Positions 1-5,925 of a DNA stretch of 7,301 nt are shown here, piece by piece. Location of the stretch: contig JAIWOJ010000101.1 in the NCBI GenBank assembly GCA_020216965.1, positions 1 to 7,301 on the forward strand, in the 5' to 3' direction. This DNA comes from Prosthecobacter sp. GTDB taxonomy: Bacteria; Verrucomicrobiota; Verrucomicrobiia; Verrucomicrobiales; Verrucomicrobiaceae. The position numbers were made by a program, and so were the translations under genes. The notes under the pieces were generated by a model. It was not told the DNA's origin, did not search any database, and was given only the letters and a program-made list of their open reading frames with translations. The number at the start of each line of letters is the position of its first letter. The stretch's first letter is position 1.

Positions 1-52
1 AGCGTGTGAACGGTAAAACGTTCCGAGGGTTCGAATCCCTCTCTGTCCGCCA
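1..52 (+). tRNA. tRNA-Ser, 3' part (5' end outside the window)
   Basis: Only the 3' portion is present, starting at the end of the anticodon loop. Visible parts are the 3' strand of the anticodon stem (about 2-6), a long variable arm with a 4-bp stem (9-12 pairing with 19-22), a perfect 5-bp T arm (25-29 with 37-41) around the TTCGAAT loop, the 3' acceptor strand (42-48), discriminator G49 and an encoded CCA at 50-52. A long variable arm combined with a G discriminator points to serine, since leucine and tyrosine tRNAs normally carry A at this position. The anticodon lies upstream of the window, so the isoacceptor cannot be read. Confidence 0.9.
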
Positions 53-54
53 CG

Positions 55-73
55 TTGATTATCAATCTTTTAT
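55..73 (+). terminator. Possible weak terminator after tRNA-Ser
   Basis: Three bases after the tRNA CCA there is a short AT-rich inverted repeat (TTGA at 55-58 with TCAA at 62-65) followed by a T-rich run (TCTTTTAT, 66-73). The stem is only 4 bp, so it would be a weak intrinsic terminator at best. Position and the T-run are the main support. Confidence 0.25.
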
Positions 74-221
74 GACGAGTCGTGGCGGTCTGAGGCATAG
101 GTGATGACAACCTAGGCTGTGCAGAACGAAATCAATTTTGTGCACGGGAGGTGGGTTTCGGTCCCTTGGGGACATTCTCGTTGGGCTTGGTTTTTACCGC
201 ACCGTGCTGACTTTTGATAGC
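74..221. other. Gap between tRNA-Ser and the BamD-like gene, with small hairpins
   Basis: There is no credible open reading frame here. Three small inverted repeats can be seen: 98-102 with 110-114; 119-123 with 141-145, which has further internal A/T pairing (127-132 with 136-140); and GTCCC at 161-165 with GGGAC at 169-173. None is followed by a T-run on either strand, so none is a clear intrinsic terminator, although this is where the minus-strand envelope operon must end. Nothing else is recognised. Confidence 0.4.
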
Positions 222-1184
222 TCACTTGGGGCGGTTTGGGCCTACTTCGGTGGCGCTGTCTTGGGTCGATAGGGCTGCACGCACGCGTGCGGCAAGGGCC
301 TCATCTGCGGCGACTTCGTCTGGGAACTTTTCTCCGAGCTGTTGGTAATAGACCGCAGCGGCCTTGGGCTTGCCTTTTTGATCGTAGAATCGGGCTAAAG
401 CGACAAGCTCACGACGTTCGGCTGCGCGCACTTCGGCTAGGCAGGCACGGGCCTGGGCGGCTTTGTCAGACTCTGGGAAACGCGCGAGAAACCAGGCGAG
501 GCCGACGGCGGCGGCCTCGCGCTGATGGGGTGAGTCACCGCGCATGAGCCGCCATTGCCTGTAGGGAATGTCGGCCACTTGGTAGGCGGCATCGTCTGCA
601 AGTTCATGTTGGGGGAAGTCTTCAGCAAAATCCTCGTAGGTGGCGACGGCCTCTCGCTTTTGGCCTGCCCGGTCATGCACTAGACCGCAGAGGAACTGGG
701 CTTGGATACCAGCCTCACTGCGGGGTCCGCTTTTGATGATGGCTTTGAGCATGGCCAGCAGGATCTCAGGCTGTGCAGCGGTGGGAGGGCGCTTTTTTTC
801 TTCCAGTGTGGGCCTGGCTTCGTGATGCTTGCCGATGAGCCTACGGACGAGTTTGAGCTGGGTCTCTTGAGCTTTTTCAAAGTGGCCTGGTTGCTCGGTG
901 GTTAGACGATTGAGCGCCTCGAAGGCACCTTCGTCATTCCCGAGGTGTTCTTGAATGCGGTAGATCTCCCAGAGCGCCTGGGCGCAGACTGTGCTGCCTC
1001 GATGGCGCTTGGCGATGGTGTTGAAGCGCTCAAGCGCTTCTTCGGGCTCTCCCTCAGCGAGCAGGGTGATGCCACGCTGGTAGAGGCGCATGGCATCCGC
1101 ATCATCGGCCGCCGATATGGAATCGCCGCCCATGATGACTAGGGCGGCGATGAGCAAGCAGGTGCTTTTTGTTCTCTGTGACAT
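222..1184 (-). CDS. BamD-like tetratricopeptide-repeat exported protein
   Basis: The 320-residue product has a hydrophobic N-terminal stretch (about residues 9-20) ending in SISA-A, which looks like a Sec signal peptide cleaved near residue 25. Residues 30-100 form paired helical TPR-like repeats. After a charged linker (about 120-135), residues 155-305 carry more repeats. The C-terminal block with ARFYDQKGKPKAAAVYY and a following FPDE resembles the BamD/YfiO outer-membrane assembly family, which docks at the periplasmic face of the outer membrane with BamA. Unlike typical BamD it has no lipobox: the only early cysteine (C9) lies before the hydrophobic core, so the protein may be soluble in the periplasm or uncleaved. 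It starts 6 bp after the stop of the lipoprotein gene and is probably cotranscribed with it and the barrel gene. No Shine-Dalgarno sequence precedes the ATG. It could instead be a general TPR adaptor of the CpoB/YbgF kind. Confidence 0.72.
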   Translation of the reverse strand: MSQRTKSTCLLIAALVIMGGDSISAADDADAMRLYQRGITLLAEGEPEEALERFNTIAKRHRGSTVCAQALWEIYRIQEHLGNDEGAFEALNRLTTEQPGHFEKAQETQLKLVRRLIGKHHEARPTLEEKKRPPTAAQPEILLAMLKAIIKSGPRSEAGIQAQFLCGLVHDRAGQKREAVATYEDFAEDFPQHELADDAAYQVADIPYRQWRLMRGDSPHQREAAAVGLAWFLARFPESDKAAQARACLAEVRAAERRELVALARFYDQKGKPKAAAVYYQQLGEKFPDEVAADEALAARVRAALSTQDSATEVGPNRPK

Positions 1185-1190
1185 GCAGAA

Positions 1191-1673
1191 TCACGGCACC
1201 GGGGGGGTGACGGGCTCTAGCAATGGCAGGCTAGCACCGACGGTGGCGGCTGTGTTCGCCGCTGCTTTCGCTGCGGAGGGTTTGTACATCTTTGCGAGGG
1301 TGCTGCTGTCTTTTTTGCCGTAGGTGACTCTGCCGAGCACCACATAGGTGCCGCGATTTTTCTTGACCGGATTTTTCACGCTGGCTTCTGCCCCTGGGTA
1401 GAGGTTTTCCACGAGGCCAGAGTTGGGGCCTTCGGCATCCGTGTGGGGCACACCGGGCTCATCGGCGATGGTGTAGTCAAAGCTGATGACCTGGCTGCCT
1501 ATGTTGCGAAAGCGCACCGTGTGGTCCAGGGTCTCCTCATCCACCATTTCGCTGACGAGCTGCCAGGCTACGGGGGTGTTTGGAAATGTTGTACGGGCAG
1601 TGGTGACCGTCTTGCAGGAAACTAGGCCGAGTGTTGCGGCGGTGGCGATCAGGAGGAGCGAGGCACGGAGCAT
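1191..1673 (-). CDS. Small putative lipoprotein of unknown function
   Basis: The 160-residue product begins with a classic lipoprotein signal: a short basic start, a hydrophobic core (residues 5-18) and an L-V-S-C lipobox with Cys20 as the lipidation site. Lys21 follows, and no Asp is present at +2 that would signal inner-membrane retention in enterobacteria, so outer-membrane anchoring is plausible. Residues 35-120 alternate polar and hydrophobic positions, as in a small beta-sandwich (for example the VRFRNIGSQVISFDYTI segment). The tail (131-160) is Ala/Pro-rich and probably disordered. I do not recognise the family; the shape recalls small YcfL-type lipoproteins but I cannot support that assignment. 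It sits 48 bp after the barrel gene and 6 bp before the BamD-like gene on the same strand, which suggests one envelope operon. No Shine-Dalgarno sequence is seen. Confidence 0.75.
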   Translation of the reverse strand: MLRASLLLIATAATLGLVSCKTVTTARTTFPNTPVAWQLVSEMVDEETLDHTVRFRNIGSQVISFDYTIADEPGVPHTDAEGPNSGLVENLYPGAEASVKNPVKKNRGTYVVLGRVTYGKKDSSTLAKMYKPSAAKAAANTAATVGASLPLLEPVTPPVP

Positions 1674-1721
1674 GAGTCGGGAGGCGTTGAAGGATCTTGA
1701 GGATGGAAAGGATGCACCAGA

Positions 1722-2471
1722 TTAGTAGCGATACCGAAAGCCAATGAGGTAGCCACTGGTCTCAAAGCCGCGGAGCTCGTCCAGGTCTCCAAGGGTGGAC
1801 ATGCGGTATTCAGCGAAGAGGGAGTATTGATCTTTCCAGCTCCACTCCAAGCCGGCGTACCAGTTCCAGGTGTTGATAAATTCATCAATATTGAAGGGGG
1901 TTTCTGTGGCAGATGTATTGCCGCCGCCAGCCTGGCTGACGGAGATCGCTTGGGGGTTCCTGAACCAAACTTGGCCCCCACCAAAGCCACCGCCAATGTA
2001 GGGGCGAAAGCCTGCAAGCACAGGTCCGATCCGCGCGCGGTAGCGCCAGAGATCTAGGGCAAAGGTGCCGTTGAGGGTGAAGAAGAGCGAATTCATGTCT
2101 GCCTCATAAAAGCGCACATCTCCGGGAGCGGTCGCGCCACGGACTTCACCGCTGACTGAGGTGGCGGTAAAGGTTCCCTCAGCATCCAGAGAGAACATGA
2201 GGGGAATGCGCCTCATGCGCCAGCTTTTGCCTACTTCCATACTAAATAAGGCAGCACCATCGTCATCGTTGATCGCAGATTTGAAGCGTCCGATCCTCGC
2301 GGTTCCCTCCTGCCCTGTGGTCGCGCCCATGGAGACGCCCACATAGGGTCCAAATTTGCGCTTTGTGGAGGTATCTTCCTTGGCCGTCCCCAGAGATTTC
2401 AGCTCAAGGTCGGCGGCCAGAGAGATCAGGGGAACCGATAGGCCGATGAGGATGGCGAGAGTGGCGCGCAT
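1722..2471 (-). CDS. Outer-membrane beta-barrel protein (OmpA-like/OMP_b-brl type)
   Basis: The 249-residue protein has a signal peptide (MRATLAILIGLSVPLISLAA) with likely cleavage after residue 20. The mature part shows strands of alternating aromatic or hydrophobic and polar residues: GPYVGVSMGATTG (41-53), SLFFTLNGTFALDLW (128-142), a Gly-rich RPYIGGGFGGGQVWF turn (156-170), WYAGLEWSW (204-212), YSLFAEYRMS (216-225) and the final GYLIGFRYRY. Ending on an aromatic residue is the usual recognition signal for the BAM insertion machinery. Size and pattern fit a small eight-stranded barrel like those of the OMP_b-brl family. The specific role is unknown: porin, adhesin and structural functions are all possible. 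It is the first gene of a minus-strand cluster with a lipoprotein and a BamD-like protein, and it diverges from the pseudoprotease gene. The ATG lacks a Shine-Dalgarno sequence. Confidence 0.78.
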   Translation of the reverse strand: MRATLAILIGLSVPLISLAADLELKSLGTAKEDTSTKRKFGPYVGVSMGATTGQEGTARIGRFKSAINDDDGAALFSMEVGKSWRMRRIPLMFSLDAEGTFTATSVSGEVRGATAPGDVRFYEADMNSLFFTLNGTFALDLWRYRARIGPVLAGFRPYIGGGFGGGQVWFRNPQAISVSQAGGGNTSATETPFNIDEFINTWNWYAGLEWSWKDQYSLFAEYRMSTLGDLDELRGFETSGYLIGFRYRY

Positions 2472-2561
2472 GGGAGAGGGATTTCAGCCTTTGTAGATCA
2501 TGCCTGCATGGGCAGAAATGGCTTCGATGTGAAGATTTCGTCACAACGAAAGCGCCGCAGC
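2472..2561. promoter_or_regulatory. Divergent intergenic region between the barrel and pseudoprotease genes
   Basis: These 90 bp separate the ATG of the minus-strand barrel gene (2471) from the preferred start of the plus-strand pseudoprotease gene (2562), so promoters for both directions should lie here. I see no convincing -35/-10 pair. There are two inverted repeats: TGCC-TGCATG-GGCA at 2501-2514, and a perfect 6-bp stem TTTCGT (2536-2541) with ACGAAA (2546-2551) around a 4-base loop. Either could be an operator or a leader hairpin. That is a suggestion from position only. Confidence 0.35.
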
Positions 2562-4322
2562 ATGTCACAAAGCAGTCACAATCCCTTTTCTTTGGTCATG
2601 CGCCTGTGCCTGCCACTCCTTTTCCTCACAACCTTTCTGCCGATGCTGCTGCTTGCGCAAGGGGCGGCAGAAAAGCCACTGCCGCCCGGCGTGCTCGATC
2701 CCATCTCCCGCAGGCAGGATCCGCCTGTGCCTGCCAGCCCTCCTGGGGGAGAGCTACTCTTGCCTGAGGATCCTGGCAGCGCCGTGGATGCCGCAGGTTA
2801 TGAAAATCCGCTGCTGCTCTTCCAGCAATCCGGCAAACCCCTGCCCCTCGTCGCCGATCCGGGCGCAGATCTGCTACCGCCTCTGCTGCCGCTGCTCCCA
2901 GAAGAGGATGTGAAGCCTACACGCCCGCCCACGGCTGAGGAAGAGCGCCTGCGTGCTCTTGGGATGAAGATTGTGCAGGGGGTGGTGAGCCTGCGCGTGT
3001 GGGATGCGCATGGCAGCCAGCTTGCCATCGGGGTAGGCTGCTACGTCTCACCAGATGGGGTGATCCTGACGGACACGGGGCTGGTGCATCCTGAGATTGC
3101 TGAGAAGATTGACTACATCACCGCCACCGGTGCCGATGGTGGGAACCACCGCATCACCGGCTTTTACCACGCCGATCTAGCAACTGGGGTCACGCTGCTC
3201 CAGAGCGAGCGGCGCGAGACGACTCCTGCCGAGCTGGCCCCAGGCGGGCGTTTTCTCGATGCTCAGCCCTGTCATGTCCTGGCGGTGTCTGAAAAACGCG
3301 GCCTCGTGCTGGCAGATGCCACCGTGCAGGCAGATACTTCCCTGACTGGCCTTGGCTGGCTCAATGTGCGTGGGCAAGATTCACCCGGCGCTGTAGGCTC
3401 CCCGGTCTTTGATGATAAAGGCCGCGTCATCGCCATCGTCGGGATGAAGGTGCCGCTGAAAAATTGGATGAACTTTGCCCTTCCCTGTGATGCCGCCGCT
3501 CAGCACATCCGGCAGCAACGCGCCCCGCTACAGGCATTGACTGCCCTGCCCAGGCAGCCGCGTCTGCGCCAAGTAGCCCAGGATGCAGCCTTTCAGCGTG
3601 CCTTTCAGACCCTCCAAGAAAAGCGCCTGGAGCCAGCCCTACGTCAGCTTATCAATCTGACAAAAAAATACCCACGCAGTGCAGAATGCTGGGCGCTGCT
3701 CGGGCTGACCGCTACCCACCTAGGCGCGGCAGACGAGGCCGTGAACTGCCAGCGGAAAGCCGTGGCGCTGGACCCCCAGTCCGGTCTCTACTGGCACCAG
3801 CTAGCCTTTGACAAATTACGCCAGTCTGGAAAAACGCCTACTCATGACACAGAGGACCGTGAAGCACTAGAGCTGGCCGTGGAGCAGCGCCCTGATGATG
3901 CTCTAGCCTGGCTTTTGCTCGCGGGACGCCAAGTCCGGGCGGGTGACCTTGGAAGTGCGGATGACTCCCTGCGGCGTGTCATGCTCCTCGCGCCAGGCCA
4001 TGCCCAAGCCTGGTACCTCAGTGCCTATGTGCGTGGGCGGCTCCGCGACTACGAGGGGGCGCAAACAGCCATCTCACGCAGCCTAAAGCTAGACCCTAGC
4101 AACGCCGAGGCGTGGTACTACCAGGGATTGCTCCTGGACCGTGCGAACGCCCCCGGCGAAGCCGCCAAAGCCTACCGCAACACGGTGCGCCTGCGCCCCA
4201 ACCATCCACAGGCATGGAAAAATCTGGCCTACTCTCTCAAAAAATCCGGCCGTGCGACAGAGGCACGCCAAGCCTTTGCTGAACATCAGCGCCGGGCAAA
4301 AGAGGATCACTCCACCAAGTAA
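2562..4322 (+). CDS. Exported trypsin-fold pseudoprotease with C-terminal TPR repeats
   Basis: Residues are numbered from the longest possible start at 2508. A start at residue 19 (2562) gives a normal signal peptide (hydrophobic 31-50, cleavage near AQG-A). The upstream ATG would add a basic 18-residue extension and crowd the divergent promoter; residue 31 (2598) is another option. Residues 52-140 are a Pro-rich linker. Residues 150-335 match the S1C/DegP-like trypsin fold: VSPDGVILTDTGLV aligns with the motif that normally ends TNNHVV, ADLA matches the Asp motif (D223), and GAVGSPVFD aligns with GNSGGPLFD. The catalytic His is therefore Gly191 and the catalytic Ser is Val296, so peptidase activity is unlikely. 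Residues 355-600 hold about seven TPR repeats with typical W/G/A/P spacing, suggesting a binding scaffold in the periplasm. It converges with the zinc-ribbon gene, overlapping by 16 bp. No Shine-Dalgarno sequence is seen. Confidence 0.82.
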   Translation: MSQSSHNPFSLVMRLCLPLLFLTTFLPMLLLAQGAAEKPLPPGVLDPISRRQDPPVPASPPGGELLLPEDPGSAVDAAGYENPLLLFQQSGKPLPLVADPGADLLPPLLPLLPEEDVKPTRPPTAEEERLRALGMKIVQGVVSLRVWDAHGSQLAIGVGCYVSPDGVILTDTGLVHPEIAEKIDYITATGADGGNHRITGFYHADLATGVTLLQSERRETTPAELAPGGRFLDAQPCHVLAVSEKRGLVLADATVQADTSLTGLGWLNVRGQDSPGAVGSPVFDDKGRVIAIVGMKVPLKNWMNFALPCDAAAQHIRQQRAPLQALTALPRQPRLRQVAQDAAFQRAFQTLQEKRLEPALRQLINLTKKYPRSAECWALLGLTATHLGAADEAVNCQRKAVALDPQSGLYWHQLAFDKLRQSGKTPTHDTEDREALELAVEQRPDDALAWLLLAGRQVRAGDLGSADDSLRRVMLLAPGHAQAWYLSAYVRGRLRDYEGAQTAISRSLKLDPSNAEAWYYQGLLLDRANAPGEAAKAYRNTVRLRPNHPQAWKNLAYSLKKSGRATEARQAFAEHQRRAKEDHSTK

Positions 4323-5011
4323 AGGATGCGCCCGCAGCTATCGCACTGCGCCAGCACCTCTCCTGAACGTGCAGCCTGGATCGTGCCAGAGACGACTTTC
4401 ATGTGGCAGCCGCCGCAGATGCCATTTTCGAGTGCAGAGACAGCCTGGTCCCCTTTTTTAGCAAAAATACGCGCATAGAGATCCAGGGCCGACTTGTCCA
4501 CAGGGGCCGCCAGAGAGGCGCGCTCTGCCTCCACCTCAGCCAGCCTTTTTTTCAGCCCATCGGCACGCTCTGCCAGGGCTTTCAGCTCATCATTGACCCG
4601 CGCCTGGGTGGCAGCAAGGACGCCCTGTGCCTCTTTGAGCACGGCCTTAGCAGCCTCCAGCTCCTCCATGTGCTCCAGTTCCTTGTCCTCCAGGGCGCGC
4701 ACATCGCTTTCATAGCGTTTGATCTCCACGCCCAGAGCTTGGAACTCATCATTCTTGCGCGTCTCAAACTGCTGATCCCCGAGGCGCTTGATGGTGTTTC
4801 GGCGCGTCTGGATTTCGAGCTCGACACCCTTGATCTTCACTTCGATTTCCTTGGCCTTTTGGGTTGCTGCCTCGACCGCCGCCGTATCTCCGGCCAGCTT
4901 GTTTTTTGCAGCCAATTCATGCCGAGGGATGTCTTTGAGGTCTTTTTGCAGAACACGGATGCGCTGGTCACGTTCCTGGAGCTGGAGCAGTTTCGGGATT
5001 TCTGGGTGCAT
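4307..5011 (-). CDS. Coiled-coil protein with C-terminal C4 zinc ribbon (CT398/DUF164-like, zf-RING_7)
   Basis: The 234-residue cytoplasmic protein (no signal peptide) begins with a long Lys/Glu/Ala-rich helical region (about 5-165) with heptad character, which should form an antiparallel coiled-coil hairpin. It includes the family-like segment RNTIKRLGDQQFETRKNDEFQ within residues 71-91. A C4 zinc ribbon follows, with Cys199-x2-Cys202 and Cys223-x2-Cys226 as metal ligands, near the end of the chain. This architecture and length match the family represented by Chlamydia CT398, reported to interact with sigma-54 and with type III secretion components. The biochemical function is not established across bacteria, so none is assigned here. 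Its last 16 bp overlap the end of the convergent pseudoprotease gene. It lies 286 bp downstream of the methyltransferase gene and probably has its own promoter. No Shine-Dalgarno sequence precedes the ATG. Confidence 0.85.
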   Translation of the reverse strand: MHPEIPKLLQLQERDQRIRVLQKDLKDIPRHELAAKNKLAGDTAAVEAATQKAKEIEVKIKGVELEIQTRRNTIKRLGDQQFETRKNDEFQALGVEIKRYESDVRALEDKELEHMEELEAAKAVLKEAQGVLAATQARVNDELKALAERADGLKKRLAEVEAERASLAAPVDKSALDLYARIFAKKGDQAVSALENGICGGCHMKVVSGTIQAARSGEVLAQCDSCGRILYLVE

Positions 5012-5297
5012 GTCTGCTGAACATGGCGCGGGAGGGTGCCCGCTGGCAAGATGCTTGTGGAAGCCTTTATGCCCGTGCCCCAGATGGCGCGCATGGCCCT
5101 GGCGGTTTCAGATTTATCCCAAGTGGGGCGGACGGGGATTTCAAAGCCAGGAACACCCGCGCGAGGTAGCAGCCCGCGTCGGGGGGTCAGGTCACTCCAC
5201 AGACTGGATCTGGAGCCATCTCTGGGTGGAACTCAATCCCCCATATGAAAGGAAGCTTCGAGGTTCCAGCCTGTAAAGTCCCCACCAGGGCTCTTCC
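5012..5297. other. 286-bp gap with a strong GC-rich hairpin; no convincing gene
   Basis: This lies between the methyltransferase stop and the zinc-ribbon start, both on the minus strand. Short frames cross it but none looks like a protein. The clearest structure is an inverted repeat at 5156-5183: two 4-bp GC blocks (5156-5159 with 5180-5183, 5160-5163 with 5175-5178) with one bulged base, extendable by 2 bp inside. A weaker imperfect hairpin at 5251-5267 is followed, reading the minus strand, by TTTC, and might be a poor terminator for the hemA cluster. CTCCA/TGGAG repeats around 5195-5215 could form another stem. A promoter for the zinc-ribbon gene must lie here if it is not read through from hemA. 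I cannot pick out -35/-10 boxes. Confidence 0.4.
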
Positions 5298-5900
5298 TCA
5301 AGTGCCACGCCGCTTCAGCACGGCCACCCACCGGTCCACTGATTTCCCAGGCGCATCGGTAAGGGAACGGCTGGCCTTGTTGCGGCGATTGCTCACCACC
5401 TCCATCCCCAGGGCCTCCAGCGCACGCAGCGCGAGTCGGTGCTCTTCATCAAAGTAACTGGTGATGACCAACCTGCCATCCGGCCGCAGTTTGGCGATGC
5501 CTTGGTCAAAGATCTTTTTCCACAACTCCTGACCGTGCCAGAAATTTTGGTGACGGAGGAAGACGAGGTTAAAGTCATCGCCGAGCTGCTGGTGACGGCC
5601 GATCTGAGTGGCGTCCTCCAGCAGGAACTCTGCGGGCAAGTGGGCGTGTGTCTCACGCGCCTGGCGGATCTCACGGATGCGGATGTCTGCGCCCACCATT
5701 TCCACACTGCCGCCTCCTGCGAGTTCAGAGCCGACCTGGATGAGCGTCTCTGCCTCATCGCAGCGCCCACAGGCTAGATTCAAAATGCGCATTTGTCCCT
5801 GCGGCGCGAGGTGCGGGGCCAGAGATTCACGCAAAAGCCCGCCCAGGCGTGCCATATCTTCGGCGATCACGGGGTGCTTGGATGGAGAGGGCTCACTCAT
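5298..5900 (-). CDS. Class I SAM-dependent methyltransferase, substrate unknown
   Basis: The 200-residue cytoplasmic protein shows the Rossmann-type methyltransferase motifs in order: motif I ILNLACGRCDEA (39-50), which contacts the SAM methionine; an acidic residue at the end of strand 2 (GADIR, Asp72) expected to bind the ribose; LLEDATQI (93-100), near the adenine; FNLVFLRHQNFWH (110-122) as motif IV; and KLRPDGRLVITSYFDEEH (137-154) as the post-motif strand. The motif I glycine pattern is reduced (N-L-A-C-G-R-C instead of D-x-G-x-G-x-G), which is common in this superfamily. Nothing identifies the substrate. It starts 25 bp after the hemA stop on the same strand and is probably cotranscribed, but a role in tetrapyrrole metabolism is only a contextual guess. 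The length is complete for a single-domain enzyme. No Shine-Dalgarno sequence is seen. Confidence 0.8.
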   Translation of the reverse strand: MSEPSPSKHPVIAEDMARLGGLLRESLAPHLAPQGQMRILNLACGRCDEAETLIQVGSELAGGGSVEMVGADIRIREIRQARETHAHLPAEFLLEDATQIGRHQQLGDDFNLVFLRHQNFWHGQELWKKIFDQGIAKLRPDGRLVITSYFDEEHRLALRALEALGMEVVSNRRNKASRSLTDAPGKSVDRWVAVLKRRGT

Positions 5901-5925
5901 GCACAGGCGGTGGTAGATTGGCCCC

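Noticed and set aside
161..173. GTCCC/GGGAC hairpin as a terminator for the envelope operon
   Set aside because: It is a 5-bp stem with no T-run on the minus-strand side, which reads CGAAACCC instead.
1..221. Integration site of a mobile element at the tRNA-Ser 3' end
   Set aside because: I found no integrase gene and no second copy of the tRNA 3' end in the window.
2508..2561. The first ATG of the pseudoprotease frame as the true start
   Set aside because: It would add a basic 18-residue extension before the signal peptide and leave only 36 bp for a divergent promoter. It also sits within an inverted repeat. The starts at 2562 or 2598 give ordinary signal peptides, but this is not proven.
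4403..5020. A 205-codon plus-strand open frame opposite the zinc-ribbon gene
   Set aside because: It is the antisense of a Glu/Lys-rich coiled coil, which yields an open Leu/Phe-rich frame. It has no recognisable domain, signal or start context, while the minus strand has a clear C4 zinc ribbon.
5036..5248. A 70-codon plus-strand frame in the 286-bp gap
   Set aside because: It has no recognisable motif and no start signal, and its composition is that of unselected GC-rich sequence. Overlapping frames of similar length exist in the same stretch.
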